DNA of 32,103 nucleotides from Phycisphaerae bacterium (GCA_016782755.1 JADHXY010000008.1:1-32103); one strand, 5' to 3'; positions 15,667-25,092 are shown, counted from the stretch's first letter. Made by a program: numbers and translations. Notes: a model not told the origin generated them from the letters alone.

Positions 15667-16932
15667 ATGAATGAAAACACAAACAAAAGTCAGTTTCCGC
15701 AAGGCCTCCCCTTTACACAAATTTTCAAAACCTTCCGCCTTTCGATACAGCCGAGTAAATTATTCCTCTCACTTTTCGCTATCGCCCTCATATGCCTTAC
15801 CGGCTGGCTAATGGATCTTTCAAAAACCGTCATTGTCACAAACCAAAATAATAATTACAAAAATCAAACAAAGCAGCAAAACATCACCGAACTCGACATT
15901 TACCTTTCAAACCCGCAGAATTTCGAATCGAAAATTTCAGGTATAAAAGAAAATTCCAATAGCCAGGGACTTTTCAAAACCCTATGGCGCTTTGCCAGGT
16001 CAAAATTCAATGCAAGTCTAAGCAGTTTATTTGCCTTTAACTTCAAGGATATCGCCGTTCATATCACAGAATACCTGCGGGCAATCGAATGGGCACTAAA
16101 ATACCACCTTATCTACTGCTTAATCTTCGTGCTCATAAAACTTTCGATCATTGCCGTATTCGGCGGTGCAATTTGTCGAATGTCAGCTTTGCAATACGCC
16201 AAAAATGAAAAACCAGGAATGTTTGCGGCACTAAGTTTCAGCCTCAAAAGATTCACTAATTTTTTCGCCGCTCCCCTGATACCGATCTTTTTGATAACCG
16301 TCGTAGGACTGCTCGCTATCGCTTCTTTCGCATTAACCGCAAATATCCCGCTTCTCGGCGGCTTCATCACAGCCGTGTTCATACCGCTGATCTTCTTAGC
16401 CGGTGCTTTCATAGCCTTTCTAATCATAGGCGCTGCAGCCGGTTTCAACCTCATGTTCCCTGCTATTTGCTACGACGGTTCGGACTGTTTCGATGCCATG
16501 AGCCGATCATTCAGCTACATCTACGCAAAACCGTGGACTTTTGGCTTTTACTCTGCATTAGCCGCAGTTTACGCAGCCGTTTGCTATCTTTTCGTCAGGC
16601 TCTTCGTTTTCTTATCCCTTTTCTCCTCACGACTTTTCATGCAAATAGCCATATGGACGAAAAATGCTGATAAAACCACAGACAAAATTAACGCACTATG
16701 GCCAAAACCCTCGTACATTAATCTGATCGAACAATCAGTACACACCCCCGGCAGCACCGATGAAAAAGTCCTCGCTTTTATGATTCAACTTTTCTCAATG
16801 CTTGCGATCGGATTGATACTCGCTTTTATCTTCAGTTTCTACTTCTCGGCAAATACAATAATTTACGCATCGCTGAGAAAAAAAGTTGACGATAATGCGA
16901 TAGACGACATCTACACCCAAACAAAAGAATAA
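15667..16932 (+). CDS. Polytopic membrane protein of unknown function
   Basis: I do not recognise a named family. The 421-residue protein has a good ribosome site (AGGAAGGAC before the ATG). By eye it has about six hydrophobic segments: residues 32-50, 147-167, 200-223, 228-260 (probably two short helices), 292-320 and 368-395. A soluble, Asn/Gln-rich stretch at 55-110 lies between the first two segments and is probably extracytoplasmic. The segment DGSDCFDAMSRSFSYIYAKPW near 270-290 stands out as a likely functional loop with charged and aromatic residues, of the kind seen in uncharacterised membrane proteins that share a 'D-A-xx-RS-xx-Y' element. A weak promoter (TTGCTT at 15580, TAAATT at 15603, 17-base spacing) precedes it. 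It converges on accA. No enzyme or transporter motif is visible. Confidence 0.7.
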   Translation: MNENTNKSQFPQGLPFTQIFKTFRLSIQPSKLFLSLFAIALICLTGWLMDLSKTVIVTNQNNNYKNQTKQQNITELDIYLSNPQNFESKISGIKENSNSQGLFKTLWRFARSKFNASLSSLFAFNFKDIAVHITEYLRAIEWALKYHLIYCLIFVLIKLSIIAVFGGAICRMSALQYAKNEKPGMFAALSFSLKRFTNFFAAPLIPIFLITVVGLLAIASFALTANIPLLGGFITAVFIPLIFLAGAFIAFLIIGAAAGFNLMFPAICYDGSDCFDAMSRSFSYIYAKPWTFGFYSALAAVYAAVCYLFVRLFVFLSLFSSRLFMQIAIWTKNADKTTDKINALWPKPSYINLIEQSVHTPGSTDEKVLAFMIQLFSMLAIGLILAFIFSFYFSANTIIYASLRKKVDDNAIDDIYTQTKE

Positions 16933-17001
16933 CCTAAAAACAACATGCTCTCTAAAGAAAGCCTGACCCAGGATTCTCATCTAAAGCAAATGAGGTGAAA
17001 T

Positions 17002-18081
17002 TTAACTCAGTGTTTCTACCGATGAACGTCTCTTTGCAGCTTTGATGCTTTTTATTTCAGGTCGCTTTTCAGCTTTGGCACTCATAATCACTGTTGCATC
17101 AGTACCAATATTACGAAGCTTCTGATATCTCTCTTCAAGAATTACTTCGATACTCTTACGCTTAAGCTCTCTTATCGTTTTCACAATATAATTCTGAACA
17201 TTATAAACTGTATCATGAACGCTTCTGTGTGCCCCGCCAAGAGGTTCCCTGATAACCGAATCTATCAAACCAAGCTTATAAAGCTCCTTACTGGTAATCT
17301 TGAGCGACTCTGCAGCAAGCTCCGCCTTCGAACCATCACGCCACAAAATAGCTGCTCCGCCCTCAGGAGATATAACAGAATAATAAGAATACTCAAGCAT
17401 CGCCATTCTATCCCCTACTCCTATACCCAAAGCTCCACCGGAACCGCCCTCTCCTATCACAATACAAATTATCGGTACCCGAATCCCTGACATCTCCATC
17501 AAGTTAACCGCTATCGCCTGTGCCTGACCTCTTTCCTCTGCGCCAATTCCCGGATAAGCCCCCGGAGTATCAATAAAAGTCACTATCGGCAAACCGAATT
17601 TCTCCGCAAATCGCATCTTACACAATGCCTTACGATAACCCTCAGGATTGGCACAGCCGAAATTGCATTCTATTTTTTCCTTCGTCACTCGCCCCTTGTT
17701 CTGCCCTACCACCAGAACCTTTTCTCTACCTATCTGACCAAACCCCGTAACAATAGCACGATCATCACCAAAGCATCTGTCACCATGAAGCTCACGAAAA
17801 TCCTTAACCATCGAATCAAGATAATCATTAAGCAAAGGCCTCTTAGGATGCCTCGCCACCTGAACAGTTTGCCACGCACTCAAATCAGAATATATCCTCT
17901 TGAATTCCGCCACCTGCTCCTTTTGAAGCCGGCGTATCTCCGCCGAATAATCGATCCCCTTCAAAGAACTCAAATGATACAGTTCTTTAATCTGACGATC
18001 TATCCCTGCAACCTTATCTTCAAAAGGCAAATAATCCGCCTGATCTATACTATTTACAATTTCTTCCATAAAAAATTTCAA
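17002..18081 (-). CDS. accA: Acetyl-CoA carboxylase carboxyltransferase subunit alpha
   Basis: AccA, with AccD, transfers the carboxyl group from carboxybiotin to acetyl-CoA to make malonyl-CoA for fatty acids. Family segments are clear: LPFEDKVAGIDRQIKEL near the start, RELHGDRCFGDDRAIVTGFG at about 96-115, DTPGAYPGIGAEERGQ at 171-186, GEGGSGGALGIGVGDR at 210-225 and SPEGGAAILWRDG at 238-250. I keep the TTG start at 18081, since GGAAAG lies six bases upstream; the ATG at 18069 has no such site. At 359 residues it exceeds the usual 315-320 because of a basic C-terminal tail (KAEKRPEIKSIKAAKRR). No accD lies nearby, so the subunits are encoded separately. Convergent with the membrane protein gene and divergent from tyrA. 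Confidence 0.95.
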   Translation of the reverse strand: MKFFMEEIVNSIDQADYLPFEDKVAGIDRQIKELYHLSSLKGIDYSAEIRRLQKEQVAEFKRIYSDLSAWQTVQVARHPKRPLLNDYLDSMVKDFRELHGDRCFGDDRAIVTGFGQIGREKVLVVGQNKGRVTKEKIECNFGCANPEGYRKALCKMRFAEKFGLPIVTFIDTPGAYPGIGAEERGQAQAIAVNLMEMSGIRVPIICIVIGEGGSGGALGIGVGDRMAMLEYSYYSVISPEGGAAILWRDGSKAELAAESLKITSKELYKLGLIDSVIREPLGGAHRSVHDTVYNVQNYIVKTIRELKRKSIEVILEERYQKLRNIGTDATVIMSAKAEKRPEIKSIKAAKRRSSVETLS

Positions 18082-18235
18082 TTACTACTTTCCACAACAA
18101 AGTTATATGTCTATAATCACAAAAAAAGCCTGTCCGCTAATGTTGGTCAAGCGTAATCTTTATATGCCGTCCATTTGGCAAATATTACTTCGGAAAGGCA
18201 TTTTAACATTTTAAGTTTACAAATGAAAGAAAAAA

Positions 18236-18262
18236 TTGACATCTAACTTGTCTTAATATAGC
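18236..18262 (+). promoter_or_regulatory. Weak candidate promoter of the tyrA-purL-purQ operon
   Basis: A perfect TTGACA at 18236-18241 is followed by TATAGC at 18257-18262 with a short 15-base spacer; TAGCTT at 18259-18264 would give 17 bases. The 227-base divergent gap between accA and tyrA must hold promoters for both, but I see no good one for accA. Confidence 0.35.
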
Positions 18263-18308
18263 TTTTGACTAACCCTTTTACATATTCAATCGACGTAAGG
18301 TATTGAAA

Positions 18309-19184
18309 TTGAAAGACTTAAAGCAAATAACAGTTATCGGACTCGGCCTTCTCGGTGGTTCTGTATCAATGACAGTTTTGCGGAATTTCTCCAATGTCAA
18401 AGCCGTAGGTTACGCCCATCGCGAATCAACCGCACAAAAAGCAAAAAAGCTTCAAATAGCCACAGAAGTTACCTCCGACATATGCAAGAGCGTTTCAAAC
18501 TCTGATATCGTCATCCTCGCCACTCCTATTTCCACTTTCAATGACATTTTCAAACAGATCGCCGGCAATCTCAAAAAAGGCTGCATAATAACTGATGTCG
18601 GATCAACAAAAGTTTCGCCCCACAAATGGGCCCAAAAAAATCTACCTTCTCATGTTTATTACGTCGGCTCACACCCTATCGCAGGCTCAGAACAGCGAGG
18701 AATAGAATACGCCAGAGACGATCTTTTTGACAATGCCTCATGCATAATTACTAAAACAAAAAATACAAACCCAAATGCCGTGATTCTGCTCGAAAAATTC
18801 TGGTCTCGAATGGGATGCTATGTTAAGATACTCACTCCTGCAGAACATGACAGAATTTTCGCAAGTGTCAGCCATGTGCCGCATTTAACCGCGGCTGCAC
18901 TATTGAATGCCAACCCTGACGAACTGCTCAGATTTGCAGGAAAAGGGTTCTTCGACACTTCAAGAGTTGCCTCCGGGCCAGCTAATATCTGGGCGGATAT
19001 CTTTATAACTAACTCGCGAAACTGCTGCGAAAGCATAGATAAACTTATTGATGAACTATTAAAATTAAAAAGTGCGATTAATTCAAAAGACAAAAAACAA
19101 ATTGAAAAACTGCTCGAACAGGCAAGAACAAAAAGAGCAGAGATGATTAATTATAAAATCAATACAGAGGAAGTGATATCGTGA
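18309..19184 (+). CDS. tyrA: Prephenate dehydrogenase (TyrA)
   Basis: TyrA oxidises and decarboxylates prephenate (or arogenate) for tyrosine synthesis. The NAD-binding motif GLGLLG is at residues 11-16. Then come VILATPISTF, DVGSTK, the catalytic-region SHPIAGSEQRGIEYARDDLF with its conserved His, and HDRIFASVSHVPHLTAAAL in the helical domain. Two TTG codons compete as the start: 18303 is only two bases from AAGG at 18297-18300, while 18309 has an eight-base spacing and is preferred, giving 291 residues. There is no ATG option near the start. No chorismate mutase or ACT domain is fused, so the protein is a plain dehydrogenase. Its stop overlaps the purL GTG by four bases (GTGA). Prephenate and arogenate specificity cannot be told apart here. 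Confidence 0.92.
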   Translation: MKDLKQITVIGLGLLGGSVSMTVLRNFSNVKAVGYAHRESTAQKAKKLQIATEVTSDICKSVSNSDIVILATPISTFNDIFKQIAGNLKKGCIITDVGSTKVSPHKWAQKNLPSHVYYVGSHPIAGSEQRGIEYARDDLFDNASCIITKTKNTNPNAVILLEKFWSRMGCYVKILTPAEHDRIFASVSHVPHLTAAALLNANPDELLRFAGKGFFDTSRVASGPANIWADIFITNSRNCCESIDKLIDELLKLKSAINSKDKKQIEKLLEQARTKRAEMINYKINTEEVIS

Positions 19185-22063
19185 AACAATGGCGTTTTGA
19201 GATTTTCAATCAACAAGGAACTGTTGACGCGCAAAGCCGCACAATATTAGAAGACATAAAAGAACTCGGAATAGATTCGATAAAAAATGTAAAAACAGCA
19301 AAGGTATTTCTTGTACAGGCTGATTTTGACATCGACTTTGCAAAAAAAGTCTGCTCACAATTATTAACTGATCCAGTCTGCCAGGATTACAAGATCGGAA
19401 AAAACTCGACCATTGAAAACCCACAAGACACAACAGTAATAGAAGTCCATCTCAAAAGCGGCGTAACAGACCCCGTTGCACAATCCGTCACAAATGCTAT
19501 CGAGGACATGGGGGAAACCGTAAAACACGTCAGAACTGCCAGAAAATACATACTTACCGGCCAGCTAACAAAACAACAAACAGACACCATCTGCAAAAGA
19601 ATACTCGCAAATGACTGCATAGAAGACGTAATAATCGGCAACTCCGCCGAACCCCCAGAACCACACACCGAAGCATACAAGCTGCAAATCAACACCTGGC
19701 CCATAATAAATCTAACCCCCACCCAGCTCGTAGAATTAAGCAAAGAAAAAGACCTCTTTCTCAATGAAAGAGAAATGCTCACGATACAGGATTATTTCAA
19801 AAAAATCAAAAGAGAACCCACAGACATTGAGCTTGAAACCATCGCACAAACCTGGAGCGAGCACTGCGTCCACAAAACGCTAAAAAGCTCTATCGACATG
19901 AACTTCGACGGCAAAAACATCCACTTCGACAATCTCATCAAAGAAACCATCTTCGCAGCCGCAAAAGAACTAAACAAAGACTGGTGCATATCGGTTTTCG
20001 ATGACAATGCCGGAGTCGTAGAATTCGACGACGAATCCGCCATCTGTTTCAAAGTCGAAACCCACAACCACCCTTCCGCACTCGACCCATACGGCGGTGC
20101 CGCTACCGGAATCGGCGGAGTAATACGAGATCCAATGGGTACCGGCCTCGGAGCGAAGCCGATCGCAAATACTGATGTCTTCTGTTTTGGCGAACCGGAC
20201 AAAAAACTCGACGAAATCCCCAAGGGCGTCCTTCACCCCAAAAGAATCATGAAAGGCGTCGTCAGCGGTGTCCGCGATTATGGAAACCGGATGGGAATAC
20301 CCACCGTAAACGGTGCCGTCTATTTCGACGACCGATACATCGCAAACCCGCTTGTCTTCTGCGGAAATGTCGGACTCATGGACAAAGATAAATGCTTCAA
20401 GTACCAACAGACTGGAAACCTTATAGTAGTCGTCGGCGGAAGAACCGGCAGAGACGGAATCCACGGCGCAACTTTCTCCAGCGGTCAGATGACCCACGAA
20501 CATGAAACCATCTTCTCACACGCCGTACAGATCGGAAACGCTATCACAGAAAAGAAAACTCTCGACGTCCTCTTACAGGCCCGGGATGCCCAGCTTTACG
20601 AATCCATCACTGATTGCGGAGCTGGCGGACTCAGCAGCGCTGTCGGCGAAATGGGCGAAAAACTCGGTGCAGAGGTTGACCTCGAAAAAATACCACTAAA
20701 ATACAACGGACTCAGCTACACCGAAACATGGATCAGTGAAGCTCAAGAACGTATGGTCATAGCCGTAACACCTGAAAAACTCGATGCGATCATGAAAATA
20801 TTCGACGGCGAGGACGTCGAAGCCACCGTCATCGGCAAATTCACCGGCGACAAAAAACTAAGACTAAAATATAACAACCAGCAGGTCGCAGAAATCGACA
20901 TGGATTTCCTGCACGGTGGCGTACCAAAGTTCTCCAGAAAAGCCGAATGGAAAACAAAAAACCTCCCTGCCGTCAACCTCAAACCAAAGAAAAATTACAA
21001 CGATGACCTTCTCAAAATTCTATCGAGCTACAACGTCTCAAGCAAGGAATGGATCATCCGCCAATACGATCATGAAGTCCAGGGCGGCTCCGTTATCAAA
21101 CCGCTAACCGGAATAGCAAACGACGGCCCCTCAGATGCAGCCGTTGTTCTGCCAAAATACAACACGAACAAAGGCATCGCCATCAGCTGCGGAATGAACC
21201 CCTGCTACGGTGACATAGACCCATACCACATGGCACTTTCCGGCATCGACGAAGCGATAAGAAACCTCATCTGCGTCGGCGCTCGATTCGACCGAATATC
21301 CCTCCTCGACAACTTCTGCTGGGGAAACTGCACAAAACCGCAAACCTTAGGTTCGCTCGTAAGAGCCGCTCAAGCCTGTTACGATGGCGCTATGGCATTC
21401 CAGGCACCTTTCATCAGCGGCAAGGATTCGCTAAACAACGAATTCCAATGCGACGACGGCACAACTATCGCAATACCCACGACCCTTCTCATCAGTGCCA
21501 TGTCACTTGTAGACGACATCAATAAATGCATAACCATGGACCTGAAAAAACCGTCAAATCTTCTGTTTATCGTGGGACAAACAAAAAATGAACTCGGCGG
21601 CTCACATTATTACAAAGTACACAATCAACTCGGCTCAATCGCCCCCGCCGTCAACCTCGAAACTGCACCCGAAATCGCAAAACGAGTTTCACAGGCAATA
21701 CAAAAAGGTCTCGTCGCCAGTTGTCACGACTGCTCAGAAGGAGGACTCGCCGTCGCTTTGGCTGAAATGGCCTTCGCTGCTGACCTCGGTATCGACGCCA
21801 CCCTAAAAGACTTACCAAAAGCCAACGATTGCACCACCACCGACGCAATACTCTTCAGCGAATCTAACAGCCGCTACATCCTCGAAATAGCACCCGAAAA
21901 CATCAATGAATTCACAAAACTCATGGAAAATATACCCATAGCCAAAATCGCAACAGTAACCGAAACAAAAAACCTTAAAATTAATAACACCGAAAACCAA
22001 ACCGTCATCGACATCGCCCTCTCCGAGCTAAAACAGGCATGGCAGAAAAATTTCAAATGGTAA
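19181..22063 (+). CDS. purL: Phosphoribosylformylglycinamidine synthase: two PurS-like domains fused to PurL
   Basis: FGAM synthase converts FGAR to FGAM in the fourth step of purine synthesis. This 960-residue chain starts at GTG within the tyrA stop. Its core (about residues 171-960) is a small-type PurL: TWSEHCVHKT with His228, ETHNHPSALDPYGGAATGIGG, RDPMGTG, then the duplicated AIR-synthase-like half with SGKDSLNNEF and HDCSEGGLAVALAEMAF. In front lie two PurS-like units, about 1-77 and 84-158. The second (TTVIEVHLKSGVTDPVAQSV, then ANDCIEDVIIGN) matches PurS closely; the first is weaker, but LLTDPVCQDYKIG repeats the same ending. No glutaminase domain is attached; PurQ is the next gene. 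Tandem PurS units mimic the PurS-dimer-like N-terminal domain known from large PurL, so this looks like an intermediate architecture. Confidence 0.93.
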   Translation: MKQWRFEIFNQQGTVDAQSRTILEDIKELGIDSIKNVKTAKVFLVQADFDIDFAKKVCSQLLTDPVCQDYKIGKNSTIENPQDTTVIEVHLKSGVTDPVAQSVTNAIEDMGETVKHVRTARKYILTGQLTKQQTDTICKRILANDCIEDVIIGNSAEPPEPHTEAYKLQINTWPIINLTPTQLVELSKEKDLFLNEREMLTIQDYFKKIKREPTDIELETIAQTWSEHCVHKTLKSSIDMNFDGKNIHFDNLIKETIFAAAKELNKDWCISVFDDNAGVVEFDDESAICFKVETHNHPSALDPYGGAATGIGGVIRDPMGTGLGAKPIANTDVFCFGEPDKKLDEIPKGVLHPKRIMKGVVSGVRDYGNRMGIPTVNGAVYFDDRYIANPLVFCGNVGLMDKDKCFKYQQTGNLIVVVGGRTGRDGIHGATFSSGQMTHEHETIFSHAVQIGNAITEKKTLDVLLQARDAQLYESITDCGAGGLSSAVGEMGEKLGAEVDLEKIPLKYNGLSYTETWISEAQERMVIAVTPEKLDAIMKIFDGEDVEATVIGKFTGDKKLRLKYNNQQVAEIDMDFLHGGVPKFSRKAEWKTKNLPAVNLKPKKNYNDDLLKILSSYNVSSKEWIIRQYDHEVQGGSVIKPLTGIANDGPSDAAVVLPKYNTNKGIAISCGMNPCYGDIDPYHMALSGIDEAIRNLICVGARFDRISLLDNFCWGNCTKPQTLGSLVRAAQACYDGAMAFQAPFISGKDSLNNEFQCDDGTTIAIPTTLLISAMSLVDDINKCITMDLKKPSNLLFIVGQTKNELGGSHYYKVHNQLGSIAPAVNLETAPEIAKRVSQAIQKGLVASCHDCSEGGLAVALAEMAFAADLGIDATLKDLPKANDCTTTDAILFSESNSRYILEIAPENINEFTKLMENIPIAKIATVTETKNLKINNTENQTVIDIALSELKQAWQKNFKW

Positions 22064-22100
22064 AAACAAATAAAACCAAAGATTTGCAATAGGAAAAAAT

Positions 22101-22889
22101 ATGGCAAAAGTAAAAGCATTAGTATTACGTGCAGCCGGCATAAATTGCGACCTTGAAACACAGCATGCCCTCCAACTCGCTGGAGCCGACGCTGACCGCA
22201 CACACATCAACAGAATAATAGAACAAAAAAACCTCCTCGAAGATTACCAGATCATCGTCTTCCCCGGCGGTTTCAGCTATGGCGACGATATCGCTGCCGG
22301 CAGAATACTCGCAAACCAGATTACCCACCACCTTTATGAACCGTTAAAAAAATTCATCGACCAGGGAAAAGCTGTCCTTGGCATCTGCAACGGTTTCCAG
22401 GTACTTGTAAAATCCGGAATTCTACCTGCCCTCGACTCACAGCAAAAAAACGACCTTGTTACTATAACCGAAAATGACAACGGAAAATTCGACGACAGAT
22501 GGGTTCACCTCCAGCCGGGAACCGACAAATGCATTTTCATAAACCCCAACCAAAGAATATATCTGCCAATAGCACATGGAGAAGGCAAAGTTGTCACTAA
22601 AGACGAAAACGTACTCGAAACCCTCAAAAAAAATGGCCACATAGCTTTCCGATACGTTGACGAAAACGGCTCTCAGGGCACATGGCCCATCAACCCAAAC
22701 GGCTCGATAGACTCCATCGCCGGCCTCACCGACACTACCGGCAGAGTACTCGGACTCATGCCGCATCCCGAGCGTTTTATAAGAAAAACCCAGCACCCCA
22801 GATGGACAAGACTGAACAACGACAACACCCCCGATGGAATGTCCATTTTCAATAATGCCGTAAAATATATAGAACAAAACCTTATTTAA
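22101..22889 (+). CDS. purQ: Phosphoribosylformylglycinamidine synthase glutaminase subunit PurQ
   Basis: PurQ releases ammonia from glutamine and channels it to PurL. This is a class I glutamine amidotransferase with the full triad: Cys96 in GICNGFQVLV, His222 and Glu224 in MPHPERF. The N-terminus (VKALVLRAAGINCDLET) and the oxyanion strand PGGFSYGDD near 55-63 are also typical. AGGA lies six bases before the ATG at 22101. At 262 residues it is longer than the roughly 225 of Bacillus-type PurQ, mainly by a C-terminal stretch after HPERF. It lies 37 bases after purL, so subunits are made together; the free PurS subunit is replaced by domains fused to PurL. A bidirectional terminator follows. 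Confidence 0.95.
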   Translation: MAKVKALVLRAAGINCDLETQHALQLAGADADRTHINRIIEQKNLLEDYQIIVFPGGFSYGDDIAAGRILANQITHHLYEPLKKFIDQGKAVLGICNGFQVLVKSGILPALDSQQKNDLVTITENDNGKFDDRWVHLQPGTDKCIFINPNQRIYLPIAHGEGKVVTKDENVLETLKKNGHIAFRYVDENGSQGTWPINPNGSIDSIAGLTDTTGRVLGLMPHPERFIRKTQHPRWTRLNNDNTPDGMSIFNNAVKYIEQNLI

Positions 22890-22991
22890 AACTCATTTGC
22901 CAAAAGCTATGAACGGCCTGCAACCGCAACAATTTACAAAAGCTCTAATTGCCACCTTTAAATACCAAATTCCTTTGAATTTTAAAACAAA

Positions 22992-23023
22992 AAAACCCCT
23001 GCCATTTTACTGGCAAGGGTTTT
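22992..23023. terminator. Bidirectional terminator between purQ and the EF-G-like gene
   Basis: AAAACCCCTGCCA (22992-23004) pairs with TGGCAAGGGTTTT (23011-23023) with one mismatch and a six-base loop. On the plus strand the stem ends in TTTTAATT. On the minus strand it ends in seven T followed by G and more T, so it is best suited to stop transcription of the EF-G-like gene, which ends 21 bases away. Confidence 0.85.
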
Positions 23024-23043
23024 AATTATGCTGAATAATCGCT

Positions 23044-25074
23044 CTATTCGGCCTCTTTTTCTTTCTTAGCTGCGGCTACTATTTGCTGCTGAACATTCGA
23101 AGGGACAAGGTCATAATGGCTAAAGCTCATTGAATAACTACCCCTGCCGCCGGTAACACTCTTAAGCTGACTGTTGTATTGGGTAACTTCTACAAGCGGT
23201 ACCTGCGCCTTAATAACCAGCATACCGCCTGTAAGCATATCCTGACCCAAAACTCTGCCCCTCTTGGAAGCAATATCACCCGTTATATCGCCCATGTTTT
23301 CCGAAGGAACGGTAACCTCGATATTCACAATAGGCTCCAGAAGCACCGGCTTTGCTTTTTGTACCGCGTCAATAAAAGCTCCCTTTCCAGCCGCTCTGAA
23401 AGCCACTTCCTTTGAATCCACCGGGTGATACTTACCATCATAAACAGAAACCTTAACATCCTGCATTCTATACCCGGCAACAACACCGTTTTCCATGACA
23501 TCACTAATTCCCTTCGCTATGGGTGTCTCAAACTGACCTGGTATCGATCCGCCAAAAATATCCCAGCCGAATTCCAAAGAAGGATCTGCATTACGCTCAG
23601 CCGGCTCCACCCGCAAATAAACCTCACCAAACTGACCAGATCCACCAGATTGCTTTTTATGGCGATAGTGGCCTTCGGCCTTGGCAGTGATCGTCTCGCG
23701 ATAAGGTATCTTCGGCTGCTTGGTATTCACTGAAAGCTTGTACTGCTTTTCCATCTTCTCTAAGATAACACGCAGATGAATCTCACCAAGCCCGCTTACA
23801 ACAAGCTCCTTTGTCTGTGTTTCGTAGCTTGACTTAAAACAAGGGTCTTCTTCACAAATCTTTTCCAGAGCAGAACCTATCTTTTGTTCATCACCTCTAC
23901 TTGCAGGCTCAAGAGCCAAAGAGAACATCGGTTGCGGCGTTTCAGGCATTTCGATCTTACCGCTTAATTTGCCATCGTGGATAAGATCACCTAACCTGAT
24001 CTCTTCGACCTTTGTAAGAACTACAATATCACCCGCAATACCATCACCAACTTCTTTGTTCTCGGCTCCAATAGCTTTCATTACATGACCAGGCCGAACA
24101 CCTTTCTTCTGATCGTTTATCATTATGTTGGCGTCGGACCTGAGTGTACCGCTGAATATTCTTATATAAGACTGCTTCATATTGCTCTTCGGATCGAACC
24201 CAACCCTGAAGACAAGCCCCGCCAGAGGACCATTGGCATCAGCTGAAAGCCTAATCTCATTTTCACCATCTTTTACTACAACCTGATCGGCCTGCAATGG
24301 AGATGTTGTATATTTCACTATGAAATCAACCAATTCCTTGATACCAATCTCTTTACGAGCATCGGTAAACAATATCGGAATGATCGTACCGGCTTTGAGC
24401 GCATCAACAAAAACCGATGAAATTTTATCACTGCTTATCTCTTCACCACCAAGATAAGCTTCCATCAAAGCATCATCTGCCTCTATTACGCTCTCGATCA
24501 ACTCAGTATGAGCCTCCCCAACATCCCCCAGCAGTGAATCACCGCTATCATTAATCACACAATCAACGACAGATGACTTATCAGCAGACGGAAGGTTCGC
24601 AAACCTGCATTGAGAACCGAATGTATCTTTGATATTCTGTACCAACTCTTCAATATCTGTGTTTTCAGCGTCCATCTTATTGATCACGATCATCTTCGGT
24701 TTACTCGATTGATCTGCCACCTGAAAAAGTTTCCTCGTATTGATCTCGATCCCCGCCGATGCGCTGATAACTATTACAGCCGTATCAGCCGCAGGAATAG
24801 CCTTTATAGCCGGACCAACAAAATCAGGATAGCCAGGAGTGTCAATTAAATTTATCAGCTTACCATCACTTTCTGTGTAGGCTACACCAGCCTTTGTAGA
24901 ATGCTGATGCTCCTTCTCCTCATCATAGTAATCGCAAACACTTGTCTTTTCATCAACACTTCCAAGCCGATTCACTGCTCCGGTCACATGAAGAATAGCC
25001 TCAGAAATAGATGTTTTCCCGCTTCCACCATGTCCCAGAAGGATAATATTGCGGATATCATTGCTATTAGCCAC
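23044..25074 (-). CDS. fusA: Elongation factor G-like GTPase (EF-G2-type)
   Basis: This 676-residue translational GTPase has the EF-G domain order. Its P-loop is GHGGSGKTS (14-22) rather than the AHIDAGKTT of canonical EF-G, and the switch I region reads DEEKEHQHSTKAGVAY instead of QEQERGITITSAA. DTPGYPDF (78-85) and NKMD (132-135) are normal. Later domains are present, with YRHKKQSGGSGQFGEV (domain IV) and GDITGDIASKRGRVLG (domain V). These changes mark the divergent EF-G II/EF-G-like family, whose members often coexist with canonical EF-G; the exact role is unsettled. The start is GTG at 25074 with a strong GGAGG seven bases before it. It ends in a KKEKEAE tail. No ribosomal protein or EF-Tu genes are adjacent, unlike the usual str operon. 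The fusA symbol refers to family only. Confidence 0.88.
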   Translation of the reverse strand: MANSNDIRNIILLGHGGSGKTSISEAILHVTGAVNRLGSVDEKTSVCDYYDEEKEHQHSTKAGVAYTESDGKLINLIDTPGYPDFVGPAIKAIPAADTAVIVISASAGIEINTRKLFQVADQSSKPKMIVINKMDAENTDIEELVQNIKDTFGSQCRFANLPSADKSSVVDCVINDSGDSLLGDVGEAHTELIESVIEADDALMEAYLGGEEISSDKISSVFVDALKAGTIIPILFTDARKEIGIKELVDFIVKYTTSPLQADQVVVKDGENEIRLSADANGPLAGLVFRVGFDPKSNMKQSYIRIFSGTLRSDANIMINDQKKGVRPGHVMKAIGAENKEVGDGIAGDIVVLTKVEEIRLGDLIHDGKLSGKIEMPETPQPMFSLALEPASRGDEQKIGSALEKICEEDPCFKSSYETQTKELVVSGLGEIHLRVILEKMEKQYKLSVNTKQPKIPYRETITAKAEGHYRHKKQSGGSGQFGEVYLRVEPAERNADPSLEFGWDIFGGSIPGQFETPIAKGISDVMENGVVAGYRMQDVKVSVYDGKYHPVDSKEVAFRAAGKGAFIDAVQKAKPVLLEPIVNIEVTVPSENMGDITGDIASKRGRVLGQDMLTGGMLVIKAQVPLVEVTQYNSQLKSVTGGRGSYSMSFSHYDLVPSNVQQQIVAAAKKEKEAE

Positions 25075-25092
25075 TTTTTTACCTCCAAACTT

